From positions 1,302,001 to 1,366,000 of the forward strand of contig CM018604.1 of the NCBI GenBank assembly GCA_009192285.1: a DNA stretch of 64,000 bases, in the 5' to 3' direction. This document shows, piece after piece, positions 25,701 through 36,754 of the stretch. Position 1 is the first letter of the stretch, and each line of letters begins with the position of its first letter. Both the position numbers and the translations under genes were made by a program. The DNA comes from Morchella semilibera. Its lineage: Eukaryota; Ascomycota; Pezizomycetes; Pezizales; Morchellaceae. Under the pieces are notes generated by a model, which was not told the origin of the DNA, made no database searches, and was given only the letters and a program-made list of their open reading frames with translations.

Positions 25701-28700
25701 GTCCCGTCCAGCCGCCGTCTTCTTCTTCTTGTCCAAATATCCGAGTATCGGGTCTATTCGGCACCTTAGAATTGTTCGGCAGTGCGAGCTTGATTCAAAG
25801 CCCCTCCCGGTGCTTTTTCTGCTTTTTCTTGCGGCTGAGTTTGGAATCCCTCCCTAGTAAAAAGTGTTTGTATTATTAGGAGACTGCCTGAAATGGCTAG
25901 TTTAGCCTCTTGCCTATTATCCTGGAGAGATTTGTAACTATTCCAGATAACCCTAACCCACTATTTGACCATTCTGCTAATCTCCCCGGCCGAATGCCAA
26001 TCGATAAGAGTTTCCTAATTGATGCATCTCTCATGATAGATCATAAACCAGATAACGAGCTGTGCGTATCAGGATTGCCATAGAAGCTCTCGACCCCTCT
26101 GCTTCAGGAGAAACAACCCGAACGCTTGAAACCAAACCACGGACTCCTCGCCTGAGCGCGTGAGACCCGTGCGAGTCGTCAAAAAAGCAGGTTGACGTCG
26201 AAGATTTATGTAATGGCAGCAGCACAAGGCCAGATCCTGAAGCGCAAAGCCAGATCCGGGGACATTTTATGAGTGTAGGTTATGTACCCTTGAGGTTCAA
26301 ACGAAGAATGACATGACAGCCCCCACTGACTAGTGCCAGTGTGCTGAAAGTGCAGAAGTAGCTGAAGGGTGTTTGTTTTCCGAGGAAAGGCGCGGTGGGG
26401 GGGGGGGGGCATGGAAACAACCCATCCAGCGGGAGTGTGTGTGTGTCCATAGATGAAATGGATGAAGCTGAATGTTGGGAGGTGCGCTGGGGCGGCGAGA
26501 TACCGTTTTCATACTTACCCAACAATACTGGACACATACACAAGAGCACACAGTGGTGTTTGCCCGCAACATGGCCCCTTAGACTACGCTCTCCTCCAAC
26601 AAGCGAAAATACATATCCTTAGGCTTTGTAACACCCAAGAATGAGCTCTTGGCTCCATGGCTGGGCCCTGCTGGATGAAGGCGTTCCTCTTCGGGCCCTA
26701 GATGGCTGGCGAAAGATTTGAACCATTAACCTCTTCCCAAAGAGGTTCTAAAGCGTCGGAGTATCTTTACCAGGCGCAGTTAGTTCTTGGTATTAATGTC
26801 CCGCATGAGCATATTCGTGAGGAGTGGCCCAGGGCATGGGCTCGGCTCGTCCCCTTTTAATAGGCTCAGACTTTCAAAGTTTGGGATTTCTTATGAGTGA
26901 TATTCCGTGATTGAAACGTACGGTACCGGTCAATGAGGTTGAGACGTCAGGTGTCGGAGGAGCTGGGGATTGTCCCATTCTGTCAGGGATTTGATACCCG
27001 GATCGATCGGTCAGAAAAATTTTGTCTTGCCCAAATTTGGTTGTCAGAATGAATAGTCTATAGGCTCTACTAGTGAAATGCAAGAAAAAGATCTCTCTAG
27101 GATAGCACAATGTAAGATTGTGAGAAATAATCAGAACTGGAAGTCATGAGAATTTTGTCCAACATAAGATTAGTCAGAATCTGCTTGTACCAAATCCAGC
27201 GGCTGCCAGAAATGGCGGACTGCCCCAGCCTCATTGACCGGTATATATATACCTGGGGTGAAATTAAGTATTGTCCCAGGCCAACCGCGCTGGCAACCAT
27301 GCTATATATTTAATTTCACCGCAAGTACAGTATCTAGTTTATTCACATAACAAAGTTATTATTAATTTAGGAACACGGGACAAAGAATCTAGAAGTTTAC
27401 GTACTGTGAGAGGCCCCCGCCGAGACTCCCGCCAAAAACAGGTCCAGATAAGCCAATTCTTTACTGAATATATGTGGAGTATCACCTCAGATTCAAGATT
27501 CTGATGTAGGGAACTATGCATATGTTTTCAATTTCTGAGCCTCACGTCCCCGGAGATGATGGCGTGGGTTAAGGCTAGTGTTGCATATATGCAAAACGGC
27601 TGTAGGATTTAGTTTCCAATACCACCCCAGAGAACACCAGTAGAGTACATCATAGAGGGAATCCTAACCTATTTTACACCTACCCACGACTGAGCTGCAG
27701 TTCCAATTTTCAGGAGCGATGGCAACTAAGATTAACCTCAGAAAGGGGCACAGCTTAGAAACCCGTGATGCTACATACCAGCATCTAATGACAAACTATC
27801 CCCACACAGATAAGGTGAGCGAGGAACTACGACAAGCAAGGAACATCCCCCGGCCCCAACACAGTGCATTAATGCCCTGCACCACTAGGTGATTGGGTCT
27901 TGATTATATATCTCTGGGTTATTCTCCACTTATATCGATATTATCCGTGGGCCAACAACCAAGGGCCCCGGCGACTCCATCCCCCTGCCAGTCCCAAGAC
28001 TCCATGCGAATGGATATATGTTTCCGGGACCACCGGTATGTGGAGTAATTGTTTTATTCCAGATGATGTGTTGAGCCTCCTGTTCCTCCTTCGTCGCTCT
28101 AGTGGCCAGCACAGGAGTTTTGGCGGGCTAGGGGTAGTATACCCCATAGCCCTTGGATGTATAGATAACCATCCTCCTCCACCAGCAACAATCAGACGCT
28201 TCAAGAATTCAATCCTAAGAAGCCAATCTAGGGGTCAATAGACTGGAAGAACAACAAACTCTGCGAAACAACGCCCCGCAGCAGTGGCACCCACCTACGG
28301 CTCCCGGAAACCCCTGAGCTAACCAAGGCCACGGCAACCGAAAACGGTAACATGAACCGGTCATTGAACCCTAACGCCCGGCCGCCCGTCATTCCTAGCG
28401 AAAGGAACTACAAATATCTCTTCGATATCGCAAACGTGTGGTGCTTTAATCACAGGGTATCACTCGCTCGAACCATCATAGCTAGCGGAAGAACCCTACA
28501 CCGGTACAGAAACCAACCATGCAGATGGCCTACAGCAACCGGGTTTTGGGGTGCCCGTATTAGAGCTCTAGGCCACAGAACTGTAGAGGAGTGGAATTGA
28601 AATCCCCTGTCTTCTTTCTCGTCTGGTTGTGATAAGGCGGTGTTGAAGTTGCGTTCCGGTCCAAACATGTACAACGAATTAAGATTCCCGTAACCAACAA

Positions 28701-29275
28701 TAACTTACAATATGTAGTCCAGCACCCGGTAGCCTGAGAACCAAATTATCCTGGCCCATGAATAACTTGGCCAGACCGTCAACCACCGCCCTCTTTTCAA
28801 GAAGGCTACAGCTAGTGTAGTGAGAATACGGGATGAATTACTTATATCTCTACACATGCTACCCAAGGCCCAAAATGCACTGCTCCTGACTGACAAGAGG
28901 AACTGCCAACTAGTATTGTACTGCTTCTGCTACCTACCCAAGTTTCCAGTTTTGGCCTTGGGAATGGCACAGGAGAAACCCTATAGCTACATGTAGGCCC
29001 CCACCTGAGGAGAGAATACATAGTAGGATAGCAGTTGGGCAGGTTGGGTTCTTCCTCGCGTTCCAGCCCGGATGGAGGGGTGGAGTCATGTACCGTCACT
29101 CGCACGAGTGATGCGCCGTGATCTGCCGACGAGCAGGTTAAAGAGGGTCTTTTATACTTGATACGTGCGGGCAGGGAGGTCGGTCATGTCATGTGAGTCA
29201 TGTCTGCATTACTACCTGCCTAGCTAGCTATATTACTATATACAAAAAAAGAAAAAGGAGACAAAACAAAATAAA
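22757..29275. other. long intergenic region, no recognised gene
   Basis: About 6.5 kb. The first ~500 bases are probably the promoter and 5' UTR of the - strand disordered-protein gene. The rest carries G- and A-runs (including G13 at 26397-26409), TACATGTA at 28988, and motif-family copies at 26894-26911 (+) and 28449-28466 (-). A 57-codon ATG frame at 27719-27892 (+) was considered and not called. The end of this region is the 3' flank of TAF6 with the inverted motif pair at 29085-29122. Confidence 0.5.
29085..29122. repeat. head-to-head pair of the CGAGTGAY motif
   Basis: Two exact matches to CGAGTGAYNNNNYRTGAY start two bases apart and point away from each other: 29085-29102 on - (CGAGTGACGGTACATGAC) and 29105-29122 on + (CGAGTGATGCGCCGTGAT). 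The pair lies about 150 bases past the TAF6 stop codon. Confidence 0.75.
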
Positions 29276-30661
29276 CTACAGACCCACCACCACCGGGTCC
29301 ACAATAGCCCTAACCAGCGCGGGCCTCTCCAGCTTCCAGACCTCGTCGGCGACGAGCTCGCCCACCCTCTCCCTCAGCTTCTCCCTGGCCTCCTCGCCCA
29401 CATCCCCCTTGACCCCCGCGCCGCCGGCGTCGCCCTCCTCCAGCAGGCGCAGCACGCCCACGACCGCGCCCACGACCCGCTCCGCCTCGCTGCTGCCCGC
29501 GTCGCCCTTGACCACGCCCTCCACGAACAGCTTCACGTTCGGCAGGACGAGCACCCGCACGGCCTCGCGCCCGCCGATCGCCGCAAGCCCCGTGATGGCC
29601 CCGTAGTGCGTTCCGTACGGCTTCGCCGGGTCAAGAAAGTGCTTCAGACATGTCCGCGTCAGGCGCGGCTTGAGGGTGTGGCTGCTCTCGCCGAAGCGCC
29701 TGCACACCGCCTTTAGCAGGCTCGCGGCGAGGTCCCGCAGCTCGTAGGCGGCGGCTTCGGAGCTGCTGCCGCCGCCGAGACGCTTGCCGATCAGGCAGGT
29801 GAGGATTGGAGGGATGAGCGCGGCCACGTACGGCTCGACGAAGAGGGTCTCGTTCTCGAGCAGCGCGTGCGTCAGCTGCATCATCATGCCGAGCACGAAG
29901 AGGTTCTTGAGCCCGTGCGTCACCTTCTCGCTGATGTACTGCACAAAGTACGGCAGCAGCTGGTGTAGCCCTGGGTCGTTGCGCAGCGAGGCGAGCGCGG
30001 CGGCACGCAGCGCGTCGTTTCCGTCGTCGGTGATTGCGCTGCAGACGCGGTCAAAGTAGAGCTGCAGCTCCTTGCTCAGGATGTGTTTGACCAGTGGCTT
30101 GACGGCGACGTCGCTGCCGTTTCCTCCTCCTCCTCCTCCACCTCCGGATGAGGAGGCGGAGGTGATGTTGGCGGCGGCGTTGGCGGCGGCGGCAGCACCC
30201 TTTGGTGTTGTCTCGGCCATGCGGGCGCTCTCGGCTTGGGTCGGGTTCATTGGGATTGCGGGCTGCACGCCCTCGATGGCGAGCCAGTGCGCGGTGAAGG
30301 TGACCTCGCGGGGGACCTTGGGCAGCGGCGCGTTGATGAGCTTTTCAAAGTCGACCTCGTCGTCCTCGACGTAGTAGATTGGCTGGGCCTGGCCGAGGGA
30401 GGCTTCGCCGAACTTGAGGGGCCGGGTGGACTCGTAGCCGTAGAGGGGCTCGACGTCGAGCACGCGCAGCGCGTTGGAGATGTCGGTGGTCGTCAGGGTC
30501 GTGCGCTTGGAGTGCCGCATGAACTTGAGTGCTTCCTGGAGGACTTGGTGCAGGCGGTATTCGACGTCCATGGCGAGGTTCTTTGCGACGTCGTCCGAGA
30601 GCGTGGGGATGCCGACGGACTCGGAGACGTCTTTGACGGTGTCGGCATTCCAGAGCGCCAT
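29276..30661 (-). CDS. TAF6: TAF6, TFIID/SAGA histone-fold subunit
   Basis: Subunit of the general transcription factor TFIID, shared with SAGA-type coactivators in many fungi; nuclear. A single exon of 461 residues, close to the length of yeast-type TAF6. The N-terminal histone fold opens MALWNADTVKDVSESVGIP and includes SDDVAKNLAMDVEYRL and LTTTDISNALRVL, the part that pairs with TAF9. It is followed by the conserved EPLYGYES block and a Pro-rich link with FTAHWLAIEGVQPAIP. A poly-Gly/Ala spacer at about 165-180 leads to the C-terminal HEAT-type TAF6C domain (LYFDRVCSAI, DPGLHQLLPYFVQYI, YGTHYGAITGLAAIG). The sequence is strongly GC-rich, unlike the transporter genes to the left. The start is the conserved N-terminus. 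It diverges from the neighbouring kinetochore-like gene. Confidence 0.96.
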   Translation of the reverse strand: MALWNADTVKDVSESVGIPTLSDDVAKNLAMDVEYRLHQVLQEALKFMRHSKRTTLTTTDISNALRVLDVEPLYGYESTRPLKFGEASLGQAQPIYYVEDDEVDFEKLINAPLPKVPREVTFTAHWLAIEGVQPAIPMNPTQAESARMAETTPKGAAAAANAAANITSASSSGGGGGGGGNGSDVAVKPLVKHILSKELQLYFDRVCSAITDDGNDALRAAALASLRNDPGLHQLLPYFVQYISEKVTHGLKNLFVLGMMMQLTHALLENETLFVEPYVAALIPPILTCLIGKRLGGGSSSEAAAYELRDLAASLLKAVCRRFGESSHTLKPRLTRTCLKHFLDPAKPYGTHYGAITGLAAIGGREAVRVLVLPNVKLFVEGVVKGDAGSSEAERVVGAVVGVLRLLEEGDAGGAGVKGDVGEEAREKLRERVGELVADEVWKLERPALVRAIVDPVVVGL

Positions 30662-31324
30662 GCTGTATAATATATTCGTGAGATGGTGGAGGGGTGAGGT
30701 CCTGTTTGTGGTGGTTTGAAGAGTCGTGATGTCGTGATGTCGCGATGTTGAAGGTCAATGATATTTTCTCTCTCCGGGAGTGCGTTTCTGGTGTTGAGTT
30801 TCCGCGTTGTTGCCCCGGGTGTGCTGAGTTGTTCACGGGCGGTATTCAGCGTACTGCATGCAGTCAATAACAAACAAACAACAATATTAATTCCGATTCG
30901 ATATCGATTGCAGCATTGATTCAGTCGGAGTGTTAATTCGGTCTTTAATTGACCTCTTCTTCCGTATATAAATAGACTGTCCAGAAACAATACAGGAATA
31001 ACAATATACAGACAGCAGACAGACAGCAGACGGACACCCGGGCCCGGTACGTACAAATTAATTACTCAAGTCTCTCTCTCTCGCTCTCTCTCCGACTCAA
31101 CCAACGCGCCCGCCGGGTAACCGCGTCACGTGCGCCGCATAAACAAACACACACAAATCAACGGGTGCGCGACAACCAAAGAAAGAAAGACGCAGATACG
31201 CAGACACCGGGACAAGCTATATACCGGGCCACAGATACCGCACACCCGCACCCGCAGCCCGTATATCCGCACCACCGGGAGACAGACACCCCGCACACGG
31301 AGACAGACACCCGCACAGCCAAAA
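30662..31324. promoter_or_regulatory. shared divergent promoter between TAF6 and the CENP-P-like gene
   Basis: Only 663 bases separate the two divergent start codons, so both promoters must lie here. Visible elements are a TATA-like tatataaatag at about 30965-30975 (+), a CT-repeat at 31070-31092, the GC palindrome cccgggcccgg near 31036, and a CA-rich 5' leader just before the + strand start. Confidence 0.6.
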
Positions 31325-32927
31325 ATGACCTCCGTCGAGCCCTCCCCCCCAAAGCGGATCAAACTCTCCGGCGGCCAGCCGCCATCAAAGATCCCGCTCC
31401 TCCTACGCCCGCAGTCCCAGTCCTCCTCCACTTCTTCTTCTTCCTCTACCACTACAACCACCACCACCATCACAACAACAAACGGAAAGCCCGCTCCGGT
31501 CCTCGCCGCATCCTCCTCCCTCCGCTTCCGCCGCATCTCCAGTCCCCGCCTCTCGCAGTCCCCCGTCCGAAAGCCCGCCGCACCAGCAACACCAAACTTC
31601 TTCCACAACACCGACGTCGGCAGCGGCAGCAGCGTCACACGCATGGGCAGCACCACCGGATCCCCGCAAGACCAGCCAACAACGCCCACGCCAACGCCAA
31701 CGCCCCGCCCGCCCCGCCCAGCACTCGCCGAGAAGCCCAGTGGGAACGGGAACGAGAAACGGCCCCTCGAGGAGGAGCAGCAGCAGCAGGAGGAGGCGCT
31801 GAAGGAACCGTCACCCCAACCACCACCACCACCGCCGCCATCCCCACCACCCCCGAGAGATAAGGACGAGGAGGCCCTGCGCCGCCTGTTGGCAGACCGC
31901 GTGGCGACCCTAAAGGCAGAGATCGAGGCACTCAAGGACGAGCGTGAGAGGGAGGAGGCCCGGATCGAGCGCGAGACCTCGGCCGCGCGAAAGGCTGCTG
32001 CTGCTGCTGCTGCTACTACTCCGGAGGGAGAGGGGGGGCTGCAGGCACTGCTGAGGCGGCTGTTGGCCGCGAACGACGCTTCCCACACCGTCCTGCCGGA
32101 GCTGCCGAAGCTCGGCGGAGGAGAGGGGGAGGAGGAGGGGGAAGTGGTACCGAGCGTTCGTCCGCGAGACTCGGGTGACGTGGGGGCCTTCCACTGCCTC
32201 ACGTTCACACGCACCTCGTGCGGTATATACACCCCCGCCCCCAACACCACCACCACCACCACCACCACCACCGAAGACAACGAAGCGCCGCTGCAAAAGT
32301 ACACAGCATCCGGATACGCCTCGGCGCGCCTCCTGGCGTTCACAGTCTCCTTCCTCGTCGACCCCCGCAGCGCCAGCGTACGCTCCCTGTCGGCCACAGT
32401 GTCGGCGTGGGCGCGCGCCGAGCTCGGTGCGCCTCTGGCAGCCGCAGAGGATGCAGGCGACGTCGCAGGCGCGCTGTATGCCCTCAGTAGCTACGCGGTC
32501 ATGGCGCGGCGCAGGGCGGCCGTGTGGGCGAGGTGCGAGAGGAGCTTCCCGGAGCTGCTGCGGAGGGGGAAGGGCACGGCCGCTGCCGCCGGTGGGAGGA
32601 GGGATCTCGTCAGGTGGTTGGGCAGGAGTGTGCTTGTGTTTTGTCGCAAGGGGGGCGGCGCGGAGTTGGTTGTTGGGTGGGTCGTTGGCGTGGACTGTGT
32701 CGGTGAGGCCGAGAGCGTCTTGACCGCCGACGTGAGGTTTCCGGGGGGGTGTAAGTCTTCTTGTCCTCGTGTGTGTGGGGGGGGTGTGTGTGTGCTAATG
32801 TGATGCAGGGAAAGACGCGGACGACCGCGGGAGCTTGAGGAAGGTCGGGGAGGTGTTTACGGCGCTCGTGAAGGAGCGCGGCGTATTCGAGGCCGTGAGG
32901 TGCGTGGTGGGATTGGTATTCCAGTGA
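31325..32927 (+). CDS. probable CENP-P-type inner kinetochore protein
   Basis: Likely CENP-P/Ctf19-class member of the constitutive centromere-associated network. Exons 31325-32750 and 32809-32927 give 514 residues in exact frame. The first ~175 residues are low-complexity (Ser, Thr, Pro) with a basic PPKRIKL-type nuclear signal. A coiled coil follows at ~179-230 (EEALRRLLADRVATLKAEIE), interrupted by poly-Ala. The C-terminal half fits the CENP-P fold as I know it: CGIYTPAPN, a YTASGYASARLLAFTVSF strand block, the helix ALYALSSYAVMARRRAAVW ending near SFPELL, then AELVVGWVVGVDCVGEAE and a last helix with GEVFTALVKERGVFEAV. These correspond in order to blocks of animal CENP-P. The match is by pattern rather than alignment. 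Poly-Thr from a CAC repeat (32246-32271) interrupts the domain. Confidence 0.62.
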
Positions 32928-33489
32928 GATGCGGTCTCACTGGATTCTGGTTATTAATTGGTGGTGGGGTATTATTAACCCCCCCCCCCCTCTCTCTCTC
33001 TTTTTTTCTTTTTTCTTCCTCTTGGTCCCCTAGCTATAGGTAGTATAAAGTAATTACTAGCTTTTGTGACCAGTTCTTTTTTTTCTTCTTTTTTGTTTGT
33101 GTGTGGTTTTTATATTTATATAGGTGTTTCTCTATAGCTAGCTAAGCAGAGCGGAGAGGGGGGGGTGTTTGATTGGCGTTTATCTTTTCTTGATTTTTTT
33201 TATCTCTTCTCTTGTGTGCTAGGAGGAGGAGGAGGTCCTTTCTGCCGCCTCTTGTCCCTTTCTTGTGTCGTCTTGTAGCTGTGGGGGGGAGGGGGGGGGG
33301 CTGGATAGAGTTACTTATTGGTACGGGCGTAATGTGGACATGCATACATAGCTTAGCTGCACGGGGGCTGGTGGTGGTAGATGGTATTATTTACATACAT
33401 AGAGACTTACCGAGGGGGTGGGGGTGGGGGTAAAGAAGTAGTATCATCAATGGTTCCTGGCCGTGTTTTCTTTACTCAGGGCGGCCGAG

Positions 33490-33530
33490 CGAGTGATGCT
33501 GTGTGATGGAGGTTCATGGGGCGTCACTCG
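33490..33530. repeat. tail-to-tail pair of the CGAGTGAY motif
   Basis: CGAGTGATGCTGTGTGAT on + (33490-33507) faces CGAGTGACGCCCCATGAA on - (33513-33530), with five bases between them. Confidence 0.75.
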
Positions 33531-33551
33531 CTGGGTTAGGGTTTTTGTGGT

Positions 33552-33571
33552 TGTGTGTGTGTGTGTGTGTG
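33552..33571. repeat. (GT)n microsatellite
   Basis: About nine tandem GT units downstream of the CENP-P-like gene. Confidence 0.85.
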
Positions 33572-33717
33572 AGGGACTGAGGCGCTGGCGGTGTACTTCT
33601 ATCCGTCTCGCTAGGTACAGCTGTGGACGTCTTGCCGCGGTGTGCCCCTAGCCCGTAGTGTTTCTACTGTTTGGGCAGTCCCCGCACCTATGCTACATTC
33701 CTCCCCCCCCTACTTGG

Positions 33718-33831
33718 AGTACCGCAAAAGTCCGTTCGATAAGACCGGTCTGTTCTTACGGGTTCATGGCATAAGCCACAGGAAAATGGCTGCGAACCTG
33801 CTGGTCTTACCCAACGGACCTTTGCGGTACT
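33718..33831. mobile_element. 114-bp foldback (MITE-like) element
   Basis: The ends form an imperfect inverted repeat of about 32 bases. The left arm begins AGTACCGCAAAAGTCCGTT. The reverse complement of the right arm begins AGTACCGCAAAGGTCCGTT and stays similar through AAGACC. No coding capacity. I could not define a clear target-site duplication, so the mobile origin is inferred from the structure alone. Confidence 0.5.
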
Positions 33832-33949
33832 TACATATATGTATGTACATACTTACAAGTTTTGATGCGTTGCCAAGGAGATCCTTCCACAAACGGGGGG
33901 GGGGGGGGGGCTCATAAACTACAACGGCACAGACAACAGCATCGTGGCG

Positions 33950-34004
33950 TGGCCTAGTGGTAATACACTGGGCTTCGTCATATGACCACGACAGGTTCAA
34001 ATCC
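33950..34004 (+). other. tRNA-like A box/B box element (SINE head or tRNA pseudogene)
   Basis: A canonical Pol III A box (TGGCCTAGTGG, 33950-33960) and a perfect B box (GGTTCAAATCC, 33994-34004) are spaced as in a tRNA gene. The seven bases before the A box do not pair with the bases after the T arm, so no acceptor stem forms. A functional tRNA is unlikely. A T8 run at about 34091-34098 could end a Pol III transcript. Confidence 0.45.
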
Positions 34005-35129
34005 TGGTGGGAGCAGTGGTGAGAATGCCCAATATGGTAGCGACGCTCTTGAGGGATGAGTACTCATACACGTAAGTCTTTTGTTGCCGGTTTTTTTTAT
34101 CATTTGGCAGCGAGTTGTGTATACATGTAGTATTAGTAGTAGTATCTGGATACATGTAGTCTGCCCTGTAACATACATGTAACCTCCACCAACTATCGTT
34201 TATCTACAGATTCATCGGAACAACAGTCTCCGATAGGAACTACTAAGGAAGCAAAACAATACTATTGTTTTTTTTTCTCTATATTTTTTTTTAAAAAAAA
34301 ATAATTAGATATTGTTTCGATTCTTTAAATGTGAAAACAGGGGGTTCTCGGTATTTTTTTTTTCCCTCCATATGAGTATCATTGGTTGCTTTGGTTGTCA
34401 CAGATGATGGCGCTCATACAAATTCAACCAATGAGCAAGGGGGGGGGGGGGGTTCTCGGTATTTATGGTGCTGTGCCAACTGAAGGACCCCCCCGCTTTT
34501 CGTTCGTTGGTTATAGATTACCCCGCCTGGCTACTTGTACTTATAATTAGCTAGGTCTGGGTTGGTACATAGAGGCCCCCCATCAGTGCTGTAGGGGAGA
34601 CGAGTGGTGGGGTTTCCAGCTGCGTAGGTGTCTGGGCGATCGGGGGCTAAGATTGCTGTTGGCTGGGGGTGGGCGTAGGACGGTGCAGACAATAAATACA
34701 TGTAGTGGCACGATCAATGGGCGTGGCTGGAGCTAGGGGGAGGGGTAGTGGGCTAAAGACTACGGTGGAAATACATCCACGCACGGATTGGGCGTGCAGT
34801 CACTACTTGTACGTACGTACCCGGGAGAGCGCGCGCTAACAGACTACTTCTTCGGGTTTCGATTGCGAGCTTGACTCGGTGGCAATGCTGTAACTGATGC
34901 TTCTACCCCACGCGGATGGGGAGTATTGAGGATTATCTCCCGCTTATTTTAAAAGGGCGTACGTCCACGAAAACTAGGCTATACAACGAGCTACGGTACA
35001 CACACCTGACTGTCTTGACGTGGGTATGTAAGGCATCTCCCATATACCCAGAGTGTTAAGTTAACGGTCCTATGCAATACCCACTTAGATCAGGGGCCAG
35101 ATGATAAAACGTGAAAACCCGTGGGTTTC

Positions 35130-35177
35130 CGAGTGATATCTTATGATACCATAACCAAGGTCATGGGATATCACTCG
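35130..35177. repeat. tail-to-tail pair of the CGAGTGAY motif
   Basis: Both arms match the consensus exactly: CGAGTGATATCTTATGAT (+, 35130-35147) and CGAGTGATATCCCATGAC (-, 35160-35177). They are separated by 12 bases and form a 48-bp imperfect palindrome. Confidence 0.8.
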
Positions 35178-36590
35178 CTTCAATATTGCGTTAGCATTTG
35201 GGACATTACGCTGGATACCATAAGCTGTATCGGAAAAGATTAGCATAATAGGGGAAAACACGGGGCCCCGGGGGGGGGGGGGTAGTGGGATTGAACGAAA
35301 TGGGTTGAAAGCGATATTGAATGCGTTTCCTAGACCGTATTGGGTTATTATAAGTTGCGCGGGTTTAAATAGGTGCGGGCAACATGTACGCATAAAACCT
35401 GTAGCCCAGGTGTACTGGCGTCAAGGGTGCAAGTTGCGCAGAGAAGTACTAGGTGGATATATATACGGTATTGTAGGGTATACCATGGGGAAGTGGGAAG
35501 ACATAGCGTGTGCTACTACGCCTGACTACCCCTGGAAGTATAGTATGAGATCGATGGGAAAGGAAAGAAGAGGCCCGAGGTCGGGGTAATCTTCGTGAAC
35601 TACTAGCTACTATTGAAGTAGGAGTAGGCACAAGTTCCCCCAGGGGCCTTATTCTGTCCCTGTTGAGGGGATTCTGGGAGGGCTAGTGGAAAGGCTATCA
35701 GTCAGTGTGAGTGTCCCAAGGCCTTCCGACAGGGAAGACAATCCTTAACCACATATGATGCTTATCCGCTTCTGGATGAGAGCTGGTCCCACTCGATGAA
35801 GAGGATCGGGTCAGGCCGTACCAAAGTACGCTGTATGGCGCTCCCTCTAAGAAGCTGCTCTGCCCCGCTCCCTACATGTACCAGAAAGCGGGATGGATCT
35901 CATACTGTTACACTGCCGCATTTGGGTGAATACCATATTCTTGCAGTATTAGTGTAAGAGATGGTATTGGCGGCATAGAAGGGGTGTTAGTGGGGTATTA
36001 GCGGGGTATTTGAGATGGTGGACTGGTATTTCTATGGTATTTCTTTAATTTTGGGACGTACATGTAAGATTTGAGTGTACATCTAGAAAGAAGTTCACAG
36101 AGTTTAATGCATCATGAAGCATGATAGAATTTATCATCACCACAATTCATTTCATCAATAGTTCAATCAATTCTGATTTTCTTCCATCGGGTGATAAAGA
36201 TTTAGGGAATACTTTTTAAAAATAATTTTCTTCTTTCTCTACGGGACATATCATGTGTACATTCAATCTTCTATCTGCCAGTATCATGTTTCGTATGGCA
36301 AATTTACTTGTAGCTGCTCACAAGAATGTTGATGTTGATGGTGTTGACCTGAGTTAACCATAACCTATCAGCCAGTTACACTCTAGGATTCCTATGGTAG
36401 TGCTGCAGTAGTTCTACGGCATTTTTACAACTACCCTAATCCCAATGAATAATGCTGCATTAGAAACTATGCCGTATTATCTCCGTATTGCTAACAAATG
36501 CGGCATTGTTGCATGGACTGCGGTAGCACCACGGTACCGAATACACCCCAATTTCTGGTACTGTAGTTACCCGTCCACTGCTCCAGCTGC

Positions 36591-36640
36591 GATGTCGGCG
36601 AAGGTGGTTCTTGGCGATGTCGGCGAAAGTGGCTCTTGGC
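36591..36640. repeat. two-copy 25-bp tandem repeat
   Basis: Two adjacent 25-bp units, each starting GATGTCGGCGAA and ending TCTTGGC, with two differences between them. Confidence 0.85.
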
Positions 36641-36754
36641 ATTCAATCCACCAGCTATATCTAGGACCATCAACCTCCCTCTGTTTTTTGTTTCCTCACA
36701 TCACACACACCCCTCTACTCTTGCCTATGCGTAGGAGTACAGGGGTGTAGCTCT

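Noticed and set aside
26640-26790. Possible tRNA with a long variable arm on -
   Set aside because: A B-box-like TTCAAATC and a CCTCTTTGGGAAGAGG stem are present, but the acceptor, D and T stems do not form.
27719-27892. 57-codon ATG frame (MATKINLRKGHSLETRD...)
   Set aside because: Looks faintly protein-like, but no family is recognised and no convincing flanking exons were found.
31126-32397. 423-codon frame antisense to the CENP-P-like gene
   Set aside because: A shadow of the GC-rich coding strand; reads as Ser/Val/Gly low complexity with no domain.
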